NCBI GenBank assembly: GCA_028583605.1
Contig: CM053332.1
Span: 372,001 to 436,000 of the forward strand
Length of the DNA stretch: 64,000 nucleotides
Direction of reading: 5' to 3'
DNA from: Dastarcus helophoroides
Lineage: Eukaryota; Arthropoda; Insecta; Coleoptera; Bothrideridae
Shown here: piece by piece, positions 33,430-46,525 of the stretch
Layout: every line of letters starts with the position of its first letter
Numbering within the stretch: the first letter of the stretch is position 1
Translations under genes and position numbers: made by a program
Notes under the pieces: model-generated
Told to the model about the DNA's origin: nothing
The model's input: the letters and a program-made list of their open reading frames with translations, nothing else
Database searches by the model: none

Positions 33430-36400
33430 TAGATTTCTCATATTTGGCATCAAATATAGGTATTAAAACGATTTCCAGCTTTCTCCGAATTATTTCACCA
33501 AATAGCCCAGACGGCGAGGAAATCGCTATAAAGGTGAGAAATACAAACTTATCCAACAGCAATTTTATTATTGCAATCCATTAGTATGTTAATTCTGAGC
33601 ATATGTTTAGGTTGGCGCGGCGCGGGGGGCTGTGCGTCAGCCGCCATTTTGATAAACGCGTTTTATTAAATCTGTCGAGAATGGTTGGTCCTATGAGAAA
33701 AATTAAAGAGACCATATTTATAGAAAAATATATAATTTAACTTTTTTATTTAACATATTCTTTTATAAAATGAATATTTTATGAGTTATTACAATGAAAA
33801 ATTTTTACTTTTTAGAATTTTCTTTATAGTTTCAAAACGGTTAGCACTTGTTGGTAACAGTTGAAATCAAAGTTATAGAGCATCAAATTCTCTACAAATT
33901 TGGTATATATTTTATTTTTCTAAAGTTAATAGTTTGTAAGTTATAACGCAATGAAAATCAAACGGTCTCGATACATTTTAACTTACGAATTTCGTCACGA
34001 CCTAAAGAATATAATATAGTAAAGAAAGAACTATTGTGTACTATAAATCGAATGTGTATTTATGCCCAAAGTGCTTTTAATCACCAAATGCTAATTTAAT
34101 GAGACAATATAACATTGTATTTTCAATGAATGGTAGAAAAATTAATTTCATCACACTAACCTACATTAAAAACTATCACATTTTAAAAATATGCCAATGC
34201 GGGAAGTATGAAGAAAAGAGCCATTGTCTGGTCGTAAAGGAAGCCACTTCAGCAAAATAATAACTGATGAAGAAGTGGGAGAAATGGACGAACATTTTTG
34301 AATGAAATAGTAGACGATAATATAGAAAGTGACTCTGACGGAGTAATAGATATAAATGAACCTGGACCATCAAAAAAATCTTAAAATAGTTTTTCATTTT
34401 GCACTTTTAATGTGGATCAGGCTTACTGGGGATACCACGTTCAAAAAAACGCGCCGTGAACTTTACCTCTAAGGTGGTGGGGAAATAAGTTCAAACTGCG
34501 CACTACCTATACATTTTCATTACTCTAAAACTATGAAATTACAAATTTTAGAAAAACCTATTTAAAAAAAAATGTACTGTGTTGAGCAGCCAGCCAGCCG
34601 TTTGTGACCATAACCAGTGATTGTATGTAATTTTTTCAAAATTGTCGAATTTTGCTCATCTTTAAAAATTTTCAAAGAATAATTTACTTTCGATTTTCGG
34701 ACCCAATTTGTCTACGTTGTGTTTAAAAATTATTTTATTCCGTTAAGTTGTAACCCCAGCTCGTAGAGTCGACAGGGAAGTGTTATCAAATTCAAACAAC
34801 AATTGACCTCAACGTTTTATTACAATAGGTCAACAAATAAATCGACAAAATTTCAAGTTTGTGATTTTCAAGTGTTCTTAAACATAATACAACAAAATAA
34901 AAGTGAACCTGTTTGTTTCAACTTGTTTAAATTTGCTGGACACAGATCCGAGAGAAATATTTCTTTAGAAAATGAAGAGAATTCATTAAGCACAAGTAAT
35001 CTGACATTCTTTGTCTAACTCTTTCGCTCGTATATGGTGCGTCGGTTATTAATTTCCCAAAGTTTATTTTAACCCTAATAATCGCAATGTTTTCCCCAGC
35101 TGAGCCATTTAGTTTGTACTCGAAGGTTTTCAAACCAAATGCAGCTAACTTTGTACCTGATTATCGGTGGGTGTTCGCTGGTTAGTTTGTACACAGAGGT
35201 TCTCAAACTATTTTCAGGTGTCTGTTTTATTCCCCAATTCTTGTGTGTTTTTGTCGCTTCTTAATTCAAGCATACTTCACATAGCATACAGTTTCCTGTT
35301 AAAGCTTTGAGCTAACAATATCCAAAGGATAATGCTACGAGAAAATGGAGCTCAAGCTTGGAAATGAAGTTGTGATTTATCGTAATAAATCAAATTTATA
35401 AATGTTGATTCAAACTTACAGATCTCTCGTTCTCTCACTCGTTCTCTCACTCTTTCTTTCTTTCCTTTGTTAACTTGTTTCCTTTGTTTGTTCTTTTTTT
35501 GTTTTTTTTTTCTGTTTTTCTCAAACCAAACTCAATCACTCGAACTCAAACCAGTGTCATAAAATAGACTAGAAATATTGTTCAGATTTCGTAGAAACTT
35601 TCTGAGCAGAATTTTCCCTTCGAACACTACATCTACTTCTACGGCTACTAGTCTAATTAGAAGGGGCGTTTTCTGGCTTAGAAAGTGGCTAAGCTTGACT
35701 TAGAAAATTAGAAACTGGCAAGAAGTTCTCATTTCTTTCATCAAAACATCTCCCTAACGAGAGCTGATGCTGATACTGCTCGTCCGCCTACGTTAGTAAA
35801 TTTGTGTTGACAGTAAGTCTAGGCATGCGGCTATAAATTAGTAATTTTGCAAAAGCTTCCCGATCGCGACGCGCACCACAGTACATTTTCTAATTCTCTT
35901 ACAATTTTGATAGTACTGTTATGAATTATTCTTGTAAGCCGCATACTAATTTTACTAAACAAAAACTAAAAAATGAACACTTTACCGCTGTTACTTTTTT
36001 TAGAGTAACAGCGAAAATAAACATTTAATTGTTTATAGGTTCCTTGTAATTTCTTCGTAAAACCAATTATTCTCGAAATATTTAGAAAAACGCATTTATT
36101 AAAATAATGCCTAATGCATGACGTTCCACATGGCGTCATAGACAGGATTGACCCACTAATAGGTTGTATTCATAAAATTGCTGTTGAATTATACTTCAAA
36201 TAAATTTTTCCCACTGCGTAACTGTAAAAAAAGATCATATTTATGTAAAAATAAGTAGTCTAATATTTTTATTGGAAGCAATTTTTGAGACACATATTTT
36301 AAAATTATTAGCCCAAAAAATTGTCACTCTTTAGTTTTTTCTTAATCTAGTTCCAAATCGGCCAACAGCATATTTGTAGGGTATAAAACTGTCTATAAAT

Positions 36401-37110
36401 TTTAATAAAAACATTTTTGTAAATATCAGTTTATAAAAGCTATAATAACAAAAGATCTAAAATTATACCTATTCTCCACTTATCCAGTAAATATTGGAGT
36501 AATGAGACATTCCAGTTAAAATAACATTAACTACATCTGCTGTCGATAAGTCAGCATTTATTGCGCATACAATTTGATAAAACGCCGTTTTCTTAATTAA
36601 CACGGATACTTATTTTATTACAGCTCCTAAATTATAAACTTTAGAAAAAAATGTTTTATACAAAATGTGGAACTTTTTTATGCGCCACAACTGTGATAAT
36701 AACTATTATCAATGCAATGTTATTTATTTACGAATTATCAAGCAAAAACTAAAAACAGAAAATAATTCAACGTAGAAACTTTTAAAATATTCATCCTATC
36801 CAAAAATATTATTAATAAAAGAGATAAGTCATATATTTTTCTACAAATATGATTTCTTCTACCCTTTTTAATAGGACCAACTATTATCGAGATAATTACA
36901 TAAACGCGTTTATCAAAATGGCGGCTAACGCACAGCCCCCCGCACCGCGCCAACTTGAATTTATGCTCAAAATTAACCTACTAATTGATTGCTATCATAA
37001 AATCGCTGTTGGATTATGTTGTACAAAAAACAACTTCGCCGAGTGGGCTAAAACGCCTCTCTTTGAGTCTAATTTCACTGGCGTAATTGTAGTTAGTTTA
37101 TGTAGATTGC
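33430..37110. mobile_element. Large inverted-repeat element with GC-rich blocks in the arms
   Basis: The left arm (about 33430-34080) and the right arm (about 36560-37110) are inverted copies. The best landmark is GTTGGCGCGGCGCGGGGGGC (33612) against GCCCCCCGCACCGCGCCAAC (36935), next to CGCCATTTTGATAAACGCG. The ~2.5-kb centre (34090-36560) has no recognisable gene; it includes a pyrimidine-rich tract at 35420-35530. A plus-strand frame near 34285-34385 is acidic (DNIESDSDGVIDINEPGPSK), as in N-termini of some transposases, but too short to assign. Exact ends are uncertain. Confidence 0.5.
35420..35530 (+). repeat. Pyrimidine-rich low-complexity tract
   Basis: Repeated 'ctcgttctctcact' units pass into 'tttctttctttcctttg' and then a T-rich run. 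It is microsatellite-like, in the centre of the 33.4-37.1 kb element. Confidence 0.6.
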
Positions 37111-38760
37111 TATTATTATTAAAATGTTTGAAATTTACGGTCTATTGTTTACTGTCTATTAAAGTCAGTTAGCTACCACTTACTAGTTTCTATTGCTGAT
37201 CACTTACAAACAAGATCTATTTATGATCCACTTGTCATAGGGCCAAAATCTATAAGTAGGACGCCCGACAATAACTTAGCAGGAATATAATTCACATAGA
37301 AATCATAACAGTACCAGCCCCTTTAAATAACTTCAATAAAAATTTCATAATATAATAAATAGCTAAATAGCTAACCAATAAACGAATTACAAGAAATTGA
37401 TATAATTGCGGATATAAAGATTACGAATAGACTATGGAGATCTTACATTACCACACTAATACATTCATACCTCAATATTACAAAACTGAAGGGAATTATA
37501 AAATATTGGTTATATCAAGTAATTTGTTACAATTAGGTTTCTTATTTAGAGGTTAGTTTGGAATACGATTCGTTTTAACAAGGATTTTTCGGTTCTCTGC
37601 GACAATTAAGCAACACGTTTTTTGTCTTTCATCCATCGTAACTTTAAAACTAAGAACAGAGACAAGCACTAGTGTTTAAAATACTTGGTATCAAACAACA
37701 ATGATTGTCTTGCCAAAAATTTAGCATATCTGAACCTGTCGAGACATGAATTATTGTGGAATTGAATGTAAATAATTGATAGGATACGTCATGTAAAGGT
37801 TATAAGTTGAAAAATTCGTTAAATGAGGTAAATAACGTTTTCTATTTACCTTCTGTAATGATTGAAAATTCTTTATAAAGAGATTTTTAACAAATGTATT
37901 CGTAATAGAAACGTATATTTTGCATTATCTCTTGCGAAGAGTTCTAGAGGAGAGTTCTAGAGGATTTCGAAAAAATGGCTAAATCCAGGAAATCGTATTA
38001 TCGAGGCTTGTTATATTGAGGTTACACTGTATTACTGAAATTGAAATAAATTAACACAACATTTTAAATAATATACAGAGTTTTTCAATTAACATTCGCA
38101 CAGTGGATATCTCGGAAAATAAAAAGTATACAGTGTTTTCCAAAAGTAAGGGATAAATTCTACTAAAAATGCGAAAAAACATGTTTCAGAAAAATCGTCA
38201 GATATATCTATTTTTTTTAAAATTTAAATTATCGTTTTGACCTGTAATTTTTAACCGCTCACTCCTTCACCCTTAACGGCTAGCAACCCCAACTTTAAAA
38301 ATTCAAATAGAAAAGTATTCCTGGCGATACCTCGCATAATATATTTTTTTATTTTTATACTGAATACAGGACAATAATCTGTTAATAAATTACGGAGACA
38401 TTTGCCAAAATTACTTTAAATGAGTGCCTATTTTCGAGCTCATTTGTTGAAATTGACATAAGAAATAACAATGAATAGTTGAAATAATTGCAAGTGCTTC
38501 AAGTTTAAATTACTCATTGTCGTGGTCGCGTCAACAAGATCTGTTCAAATATTGGCACGTTGAAATTTAATATATTTTGGTGAATATCACAATTTTTTAT
38601 TAACCGATTAGGAAAAATTTTTTCTGCTGCATTCAGTATAAAAATATCTATCAAAAGAAATATCTTATTAAACTAATATTCAATACTATCGGGGTCGTTG
38701 TTAGTTTAATCTTTCCAAGCTGTCTTATTTAAGTATGTTGGCTCTGATAAACGACCATAT
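37111..38760. other. No gene identified
   Basis: AT-rich intergenic DNA between the inverted-repeat element and the gypsy composite. A scrap resembling element termini ('tatacagagtttttcaatta') is near 38072. Nothing else is recognisable. Confidence 0.4.
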
Positions 38761-39081
38761 TGTTACGGGCTTTATCGGTTCGAATTGATTAACAGGTGAA
38801 TTGAATAATACCCACTTTATTTTCAAACTCAACTCGGATCACTACAAATAAACAATTAACTCACTTATTGACTTCTAACTGCTAACTCACTACTTAACTA
38901 CACCGACTCTGACTTACTCGAGGAAAAGCTGACCGCCTTATATTGTTTTGGCTACTGGCTTCTAGAACTTATCGGCAGATAAGGCTTATCGTTTGCCAAT
39001 ATTTTTGGAACGCTTATCCGCGAAACTTTTCTTACGTACTAAATTCTACAATTCTATTCTATCTATTTACATTGCGTTACA
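38761..39081 (-). repeat. 3' LTR of a gypsy element
   Basis: 321 bp. In element orientation it begins TGTAACGCAATG and ends CCGATAAAGCCCGTAACA, with the TG..CA ends of LTRs. It contains a TATAAGGCGGTC stretch (promoter-like) and AATAAAGTGGG (possible polyadenylation signal). Confidence 0.7.
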
Positions 39082-39371
39082 CTGCCTTCCGCTTAAGAAT
39101 GATTGTCCCGATCAGTTCCAACCAGTTACTTCGCCACTATATTTGCACAGTCTGTTCAGGTGTACCACTTTCATTTTACTCCTGGGGCTACGTTGGATCC
39201 TGTATATCAAGTCGTTGATCCTCCTTAGCACTTTTTACGGTCCTTCCCAAGATGGCGTAAACTTCGGCAAAACTCCCTTCTTCCGCTGAGGGATATATAG
39301 CCATACCAATTCGCCCTCATAGAAACCACCATGGTTGGCATTAACGTCATACCTTGTCTTTATCCGGTGCG

Positions 39372-40623
39372 TCACCAAGTTGATCTTCGTCCGCACCAGG
39401 GCGTCTGCAAAATCGCTTCCCTCAAGTCGTCTACGAAACCCATCGTCTCTCTGGGGATCTCCCTTGCTGATCCAAACACCAAGTCACACGGAAGCCGCAG
39501 TTCCCTCCCGAAGATCATTTTTGCCGGAGTCTGACCTGTAGTTTCAAGAGTTGCCGCGTGATAATCCATTAGAAACAATGGTAGATGTCGGTACCAGTCT
39601 GCCTGATACTTGGGAACGACCTTCGAAAGATGTTCCTTCCAAGGTCCTCTTAAATCTGTTTACCATTTCATCAGACGGTGGATGAAGAGAAGGTCGTTCG
39701 GGTTTTCTTTATTCCAAGAAGACGGCACACCTCTTGGAAGATCCCATATTCAAAGTTCTTTCTTTGGTCCGAGTGTAGTTCCCAGGGAACACCAAATCGG
39801 ACAGAAGAAGTTGTTCCACAAGAACCCTTGCGACTGCGGTAGCTTCCTTGGTTCTGGATGGCATAAGCTTCAGGCCATGTACTGAAATAATCCATGGCCA
39901 CCAGGATGTACTTGTTTCCATCGTCTGAAGCTGGGAATGGTCCTGCCACATCGATTGCAATTCTTTCAAATTTAGCTCCCACATTATATTACTTCAGGGC
40001 CCCTTTGGTTCTTGCAACGAGGATGCAGCGCAGGTGACACATTTCCGACACCACCGCTCGACGTCCTCCCTGCAGTTAACCCAATAGAACCGTTTCCGAA
40101 CTTTCTCCAGGGTTTTGTTCATCCCTAGATGTCCATCAGAGGTCTCATTGTGCACCTCCCACAAAACCTGTGGAGTCTTCTCCTGAGGCACTACCAACTG
40201 CAAGTTGACGCGCTTTCCATCCGCGTTTTCCCATGCTCTCTTCAACACCTCGTTCTCGACCTGAATGGATTTCCATTGGGCCCACAAATTCTTAAGAGCT
40301 GGACTTCTATCGGAAACTTCATGCCATTCAAGTCTGTCCCCAGCTTCTTTCCATTTCAATATGGGTCCGATATCAGCTTCGCTCTTATGTAGCTCCCAAA
40401 GACCTTCAACAGTCCATCCGTCTTCTCGCTGAACAGTCCTGACCCTTATATCCACCATGTTCTCATGGTCCTCAACTCGTTTGCAGTGTTTGAAATCCCC
40501 ACAAGATCTTCTGGACAAAGCGTTAGCGTTGTTATGCTGTCGTTCCGGTCGATGATGCACCTTGAAGTGATACTGCTGAAGCCTTTCTAACCATCTAGCC
40601 GTCTGCCCCTCTGCGTTCTTCAT
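39372..40623 (-). pseudogene. gypsy integrase, frameshifted
   Basis: The N-terminal part (40623-39994) runs from the RNase H/integrase linker (HHRPERQHNNANALSRRS) through the zinc-binding HHCC region (GHLGMNKTLEKV .. CRKCVTC). The core begins at about 39980 (FERIAIDVAGPFPASDDGNK, carrying the first catalytic Asp; DYFSTWPEAYA). After frameshifts the C-terminal core has TGQTPAKMIFGRELRLP. Stops lie near 39985 and 39600-39770. It would insert cDNA into host DNA if intact; it is broken. Confidence 0.8.
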
Positions 40624-41894
40624 TTAAAGTAACCAAGAAAGAGCCAAATGGTCTGTCCTGATGAGGAATTCTTGCCCATACAAGTACTTGTGGAAGTGTT
40701 CTACGGCCCTCCCTATCGCAAGAAGTTCCTTTCTGGGGGTGCAATAGTTCCTCTCCGGCTTCGTCAGGATCTTGCTGTAATATTCGATAAATCTTTCTTC
40801 ACAACCTTGAATTTGGGACAGCACAGCCCCAACGCTGACGTTGCTGGCGTCTATGTCTAGCACGAATTTTCCATTCTGCTGAGGATAAGCCCAGATAGGG
40901 CTTGTGCACAAGGCGGAATTCAGTTTTCGGAAAACGGTATCACAATTGCGAGTCCAGACATAAGGTGTTCTTCCTTCAGTTAGTCGGTGTAGCGACGCAG
41001 CAATGTTGGCGAAACCTTTCACAAATCTTCTATAATAGGTGCACAACCTTAGGAAACTCCTCAGTTCATGTTTATCCTTTGGTCTTGGCCAATTACGGAT
41101 TACTTGAGTCTTGCTGATATTTGTTTCTACTCCCGCGGCTGATACAGTATACCCCAAGAATTCTACTTTTCTTTGGAACAAAGATCACTTCTTTGGATTC
41201 AGTTTTAAGTTAGCTTGTTTTAATCTGTCGAAGACTTCTTGAAGATTTTCCGAATGTTCTTTAAAGCTCCAGCCCATCACCATGATGTCATCTAAGTAAA
41301 CTAAGCAGGTTTTCCGAGTGAGTCCTCAAAGTACCAATTCCATAAGACGTTCGAAAGTAGCCGGTGCGTTGCATAGTCCAAAAGGCATAACCGTGAACCA
41401 CTCCCTGACGAAAATGCCTTTATTTCTTTGTCTTCAGGGTCCATGCTCACTTGCCAATATCCACTTTTCAAGTCCAGGGTTGAAAACCAGGTGGACCCAG
41501 ACAAGGTTGTTAAGGTGTCGTCAATCCTTGGCAAGGGGTAGCTGTCCTTTTTAGTGACGTCGTTCAATTTCCGGTAGTCGACACAGAATCTTGTTGATCC
41601 GTCCTTCTTTGTAACCAAGACTGCAGGGGAAGACCATGGACTATTGGACTCCTCGATAACTCCATCCTTTATCATCTTGTTAACCAGTCCTGCGACTTCC
41701 TCTTGCTTGGCGACCGGTAATCTTCTAGGGGGTTGACAAATAGGTGTTGCATCGCCGGTGTTGAGTTTGTGTCGAACTACGTCCGTCCTTCCTAGATTTT
41801 GATCTCCATCGGTAAAAGCTCCGTGGTTTTTCTTGAGAAATGATCTAACAAAATGTGCTTCTTCCTTGGACAAGTGTTTCAAGTCCACTTCCAA
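40624..41894 (-). pseudogene. gypsy reverse transcriptase and RNase H, broken
   Basis: The fingers/palm part (41894-41301) contains VIEESNSPWSSPAVLVTKKD, RFCVDYRKLNDVT and STLDLKSGYWQVSMDP. The region with the catalytic YxDD motif lies at about 41300-41180, where the frame is disturbed. The connection and RNase H follow at 41181-40624 (KVEFLGYTVSAAGV; FVLDIDASNVSVGAVLSQ; RKELLAI). Order and motifs are those of Ty3/gypsy pol. Confidence 0.85.
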
Positions 41895-42765
41895 CTTGAC
41901 TTACCCAATCTTCGTTACCTGCACTGGCGCACAATTGTCACCCAAGGAGCTTAATGAGGCTACTGGGGTACAGACTTCCAGAAGACTACCCTTCTTGATT
42001 GAGCGTGCTGTTGGAAACACGTTGGTAACTCTCACAGGTACCTTCTGACATGTTCTAACCACGGATCTCGCCAATAGTAAATTCTTGGAAATGTCATAAT
42101 TTGGTTCCACTAATCCAACCCAGCAGCACAAATCTTCTTCCATCACAGCCATAACCGTCTTATTGCTGCTTTCCTGCACCACAGTTGTTTTCGCAGGCAA
42201 ACAGTCTTACCTCCTTTGGAGTATTTTTTGGTGTAGTCAGGGCAAGCTCTTCATCTCCAATCTTTAAAATGTTCTGCGCTGGGTCGAAAGTAAGGCCATG
42301 TTGCCTGATTAGGTCCATTCCCAGAATCAGCTTGTCGTCGATATCTGCCACCAACACCCGATGCAAAATCCACAGTTTTCCCAGACCCTGCCTCTCCTAT
42401 AATTGGCGCAGTATCTCCCGTAACCGTTCTGAGGACCATTCTTTGCGACAGTACCTTCGGTTGTGACGGTAGAATGTTCCTTCGTGCTAAAGTAACCTAT
42501 GGCGCCTGTGTCCACTGTTGCCTGTACATTCCTTCCATCTACGCTGACTGCCACTACCAAACTTTCCATGGTCCTTTTTATCTGTTTGATGAAAAGAGTT
42601 TTGGTGGCTCGTTGTTCGACACCAGCCAGTGAGTGCCCCTTTCCCACTGGCTGATTCTAAGTTTTCCTGCTGTGGGGCTTGTCGACTTCTCGGGGCTAAC
42701 CTGCAGTCCTTCTTGAAGTACCCCGGTTTTCCGCAGTTGTAACATGTTATGCTTCTGCATAACAC
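41895..42765 (-). pseudogene. gypsy nucleocapsid zinc knuckle and protease, broken
   Basis: The zinc knuckle reads CYNCGKPGYFKKDC at about 42750, with Tyr in place of the usual His. The protease active-site motif VDTGA is near 42510, and its C-terminal part (LILGMDLIRQHGL) is near 42310. The spacer to the reverse transcriptase is at 42200-41901. At least two frameshifts separate these parts. Confidence 0.75.
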
Positions 42766-42801
42766 GTTCGTGTTAACACCTATTTTGTCGAATATTTGCT
42801 T

Positions 42802-43270
42802 TCATACTGAAATCACTAGAATCCTTATCGTTAATCTCTCGTAAACGTTTATTAGGTTCTCAATATCTCTCACATTTTTGTTATTTCCCAAACTTTTAGT
42901 ATCTGCAGCCCTATGCAATGTGGCTGGATTAAACGTATACTCTGCCCTGCGGTTAACTGTAAACTGAAGACTCGCTTCGTCGCTTCTAGGTTCCACGCCG
43001 GCGCCAGTGACTCTTAACGCCGAGCTATCGACTGGCGAGTGAATAGAATGACACCATGCACATTTGGTCTTGAACAAAAAGGCTAAACCTGGGTCCCTAT
43101 CTCAACATAAACATTTCCAATGTTAAAACTCGATTAACTTCGATCAATTCAAAGACGGCAACCTCGAACAAAGTTAAAAACTCTTTTGGATAATTTCCAC
43201 TGTCGGCCGTAGTATTTATAAGTGTGCAGTAAGAAAACGAACAGCAAATGACAGAGTGACGTGAAAATAT
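42802..43270 (-). mobile_element. LTR/leader fragment of a different LTR element
   Basis: On the minus strand a TATA-box-like CTTATAAATACTACGG lies at about 43220-43205. ACTGGCGCCGGCGTGG at about 43013-42998 looks like a TGGCGCC-type primer-binding site just inside a 5' LTR. A 91-codon frame (43077-42802) reads across it into a gag-like leader (NVRDIENLINVYERL). Nothing similar follows the 46.5-kb LTR, so this seems to be foreign to the surrounding elements. Confidence 0.4.
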
Positions 43271-43768
43271 CTCGTGTAGAGGGTTTTTGGTTTTAATTAA
43301 CTTAATAGATATGAAAACGGTTTAAGTACAAAAGTTTCTAAATAGAAATCGTTTAATATTTTATTTGATATTTGCAACATACAAAGAATAGGTTATTTTA
43401 TTTTACATAGAATAAGAAAAAACAAAATACAAAACACTAAAATTAGATATGAAAATAATTTGTAATAAATAATAAAAATATAAGAAAAATTGTTCGATCT
43501 TTGGTTTTCCAATTTACCAATATCTGGTATCAAGTCATTTTTTTGCTTTATTCTAATATTTTATAATTTCTAATACACAACCCCACAACAATGCTTTCTT
43601 TGAGAACTTTACAGTTCTTTTTAGGAAAACTTTTTCTGATCTAATTATTCTTTATTTTTAGGTCTTTCTCGCAAATAGTGAAATAAACTTTTGATTTATG
43701 ACTAAATGTTTGTTGGATCATTTGGTGGGAGTTCAGGGTAATTTTGGCCATGTCCTCTTTCATTTTAT

Positions 43769-44110
43769 TTAACCACTGCAGAGCTCGGTTCCTATCCTGA
43801 GAGTAAAGGGGCCACAGACGATAGCCAGGCATTCCTGTTTATTTACATGATATCGCTGCTCAGCAGGAGTAAATTTGGCTTTGGCATATGATATGATCCT
43901 CTTCCCTCCATCCTGAATTGGCTGATAAAAAACAGCTGACATTCCGACCCCTCTTGCGTCTGTTTGGAAAATAAAAGGCAGATCTGGGTCTGGTCGGTGC
44001 AATTTCCTGGGTTTCTTCATGGCGTCTTTAATAGCTCTGAAGGTTACGTCACATTCTTTACTCCATCGATATGGTTTCTTGGTACTTAGGGATACCGACT
44101 GCCAGAGTAC
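43769..44110 (-). pseudogene. RNase H fragment of a second gypsy-type element
   Basis: The minus strand encodes WSKECDVTFRAIKDAMKKP (about 44090-44010) and then PFIFQTDARGVGMSAVFYQP and ISYAKAKFTPAEQRYHVNKQ, the start of a Ty3/gypsy RNase H domain. It differs clearly from the RNase H at 40.6-41.2 kb, so it is from another element. It ends abruptly at ~43770. Confidence 0.7.
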
Positions 44111-44129
44111 TATCCCTTCTTGATTGAGC

Positions 44130-46051
44130 GTACTGTTGGAAATACATTGCCAACTCTCACAGGTACCTTCTGAGATGTCCTAATCATAGATTTCGCTACT
44201 AGTAAGTTCTTGAAAATGTCATATGTCGGTTCCTCTAATCCAACGCAGCAGTCCAAATCTCCTTCCATTACAGTCATAATCGTCTTCTTACTGCTTCCCT
44301 ACACCACAACTGTTTCGCAGGCAAACAGTCCTACCTCCTTTGAGGTGTCCTTTGGTGCTGTCAGAAAAAGCTCTTCATTTCCAGTCCTTAAAATGTTCTG
44401 GGCTGGATCACAAGTAAAGCCATGTTGCTTAATTACGTCCATTCCCAGAATCAGCTCACCTTTGATGTCCGCCACCAACACCCCGATGTGAAATCCGTAG
44501 TTTTCTCAGACCAATCGTAAAGTTTGCCCCCTCTATAATTGGCCCAGCATCTCTCGTAACTTATCTGAGGAGCATTCTTTGCAATAGTGGCTTCGGTTGT
44601 GATGGTAAAATGTTTTTGCTTGTAAGAGTAACCATGGCTTCTGTGTCCATTTTTACCTGTACATTCCTTCCATTTACGCTGGCTTCTACTACCAAACTTT
44701 TCATGATACTTTTTATCTGTTTGATAGAAGAAGTTTTGTGAGCTGGTTGCTCGACACCTAGTAAGTAAGTGCCCCTCCCCTTCTTGCTAGCTAATTTTAG
44801 TTTTTCTTCTGCGAGGCTTGTCGATTTCTTGGAGCTGACCTTCAGTCTTTCTTGAAGCATCCCGGTTTGCCCCAGCTGTGACATGTTGTTCTTCTGCTGT
44901 TTCTGCCTGTAAGAGTTCCCAGCAGTTCTTTGATGCTCCCGTCCTATTTTCTTCATGTTAGCGCTTATGTTCGCGGTTATTTCTTTCATGTTAGAGCTTA
45001 TGTTTGGGTTCATTTCCTTCATGTTTGCGCTTATGATGTTCGCGAGATCAGGGTCCTTTGCGGCCTCTTCGATGTCGGCCTTCCTTATTCTCCGTGACAT
45101 CCCGGGCTTTGAAACCGCTTAAGCAGCTTCAACTTCTAAAGTTCTAATCAGTGCCTTCCTTGATGCTAGAAAGTTTGACTAGCGCATCACTCTCCGGACT
45201 TATGGGTTTCTTATTCCTTCTATAATGATTCTAACTGCGTAAAGTTTCCGAAAATCGGTTGGTGGTCGAATTCTTGCAGTGTTTCAACAGTTTTCTGTCT
45301 TCTCACTTGCAGTTGCAACTGTACAACTTGCTGCAAATAGTGGTCTCCAAATCTGAGCTCCAAAGCTCTAACTAGATCTTCATAATTAGCTTGTTTATGG
45401 TCAGATAGAGTTTGGAGTAGTTCCAGAGCTTCCTTGCGCAGGGATACTATCAAGGAGGTCGCCTTTTTTTCTTTCGTCTACCGGTTGGTCCTAGCAGCAG
45501 CTTTAAACTGTTTTGTGTAAGTATGGAAGGATGTTTTTTCATCATAGATAGGAGATTTCACCTTTTGGGAAAAATAGCGGGTACACTTTTCATCTATTCA
45601 TCTATTGTAAATTGTCCACTTAGCAACTTCTTTATGACATTTTTGAAGTTGTTAAGTTGCTTTGTCCAAATGAAGAAGCTTGTTGTTGAATTATTCTTTC
45701 ACAGTGCCCATCTCTGCTTTCATTCCTTTAATTTCTATCTTTACTTCTCCAATTTCTCTTTGACTTCGCTCATCTCATCTTTCATTCGTGTAATTTGTTC
45801 TTTTACTTTTGCAACGTCTACTCCCATCTTTTCTGTTATATTTGCTAATAAACTATGCAATTGTTGTTTGTCTGCATTCCGTTTCTGTTCTTCTTCTTTT
45901 TTTATTTGTCGTTTTGGTTCTTCATCTTGACAGTTTTGTTCTTCATCTTGTTGTCTTCGTTCTTCATCCCTTTCCTCTTTGTCTTTCATCATTGCTTATA
46001 TCGCTTGTAATTGTTATTCCATTTTGGCCGATTTTACTCTCGTTTTCATGA
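44130..46051 (-). pseudogene. gypsy gag and protease, broken
   Basis: From the right: an ATG at 46051 opens a highly charged coiled-coil-like gag N-terminus (DEERRQQDEEQNCQDEEPK, 45992-45741) with stops in the first 20 codons. Then comes a gag core piece (45453-45220, YEDLVRALELRFGDHY), a frame with an imperfect internal repeat of NISANMKEI-like units (45100-44900), and a protease C-terminal part (ELILGMDVIKQHGF, 44481-44299). The latter is a diverged copy of the region at 42.2-42.4 kb. Confidence 0.7.
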
Positions 46052-46248
46052 AACGTTATAGAATGTTCAAAAATTTTCCTAACGCGCCCCGCATAAACTA
46101 TTTTTCAGTTTATAACGTCCGTGATAAAGTCTGAATTTAATTATCGCTACTATTCACTAGCACAATATTTAGGAACCTCGCACATATTTCTCAGAGAAAT
46201 AAAGCACATTCCACAAGACTAATTCCGGTTCCGACATCAGTTGTTTCG

Positions 46249-46525
46249 TGTTACCGGCTCGATAATTAGAACTTCGTGAGTTATAAACACTTTATTTTAA
46301 ACTTATTTGATTCACTTAACTATCAGATTATCTAACTATCTGACTAACCAACTGACTGACTAACTGAGGGAAAGACGACCGCGTATTTATACCGTTCCGG
46401 TTTCTAGAACGGATCCTTTGTACAGATATGATTATCGCTCGCGGGAACGTCTAGAACGCTTATCTACCGTTTGATTCATTCTCGCTGCCGTTTGCCTTTA
46501 TCAAATGTTTCCAGAGTCCCTTACA
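46249..46525 (-). repeat. 5' LTR of a gypsy element
   Basis: 277 bp. In element orientation it runs from TGTAAGGGACTCTGG to GAGCCGGTAACA, with GGTATAAATACGCGG as a TATA-like promoter and AATAAAGTGTTTATAA as a possible polyadenylation region. Gag starts ~200 bp downstream. Confidence 0.7.

Larger units (their letters stand above)
38761..46525 (-). mobile_element. Composite of broken Ty3/gypsy LTR retrotransposons
   Basis: Read on the minus strand from right to left: LTR (46525-46249), gag, a first protease region, an RNase H fragment, a leader piece of an unrelated LTR element, a second nucleocapsid/protease region, reverse transcriptase, RNase H, integrase and an LTR (39081-38761). The two protease regions are alike at DNA level, so at least two related elements, each with deletions, are joined. 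The outer LTRs share short blocks (GATAAGCGTTC; AATAAAGTG) but are clearly diverged, and no target duplication brackets them. This argues against a single simple insertion. Confidence 0.75.
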
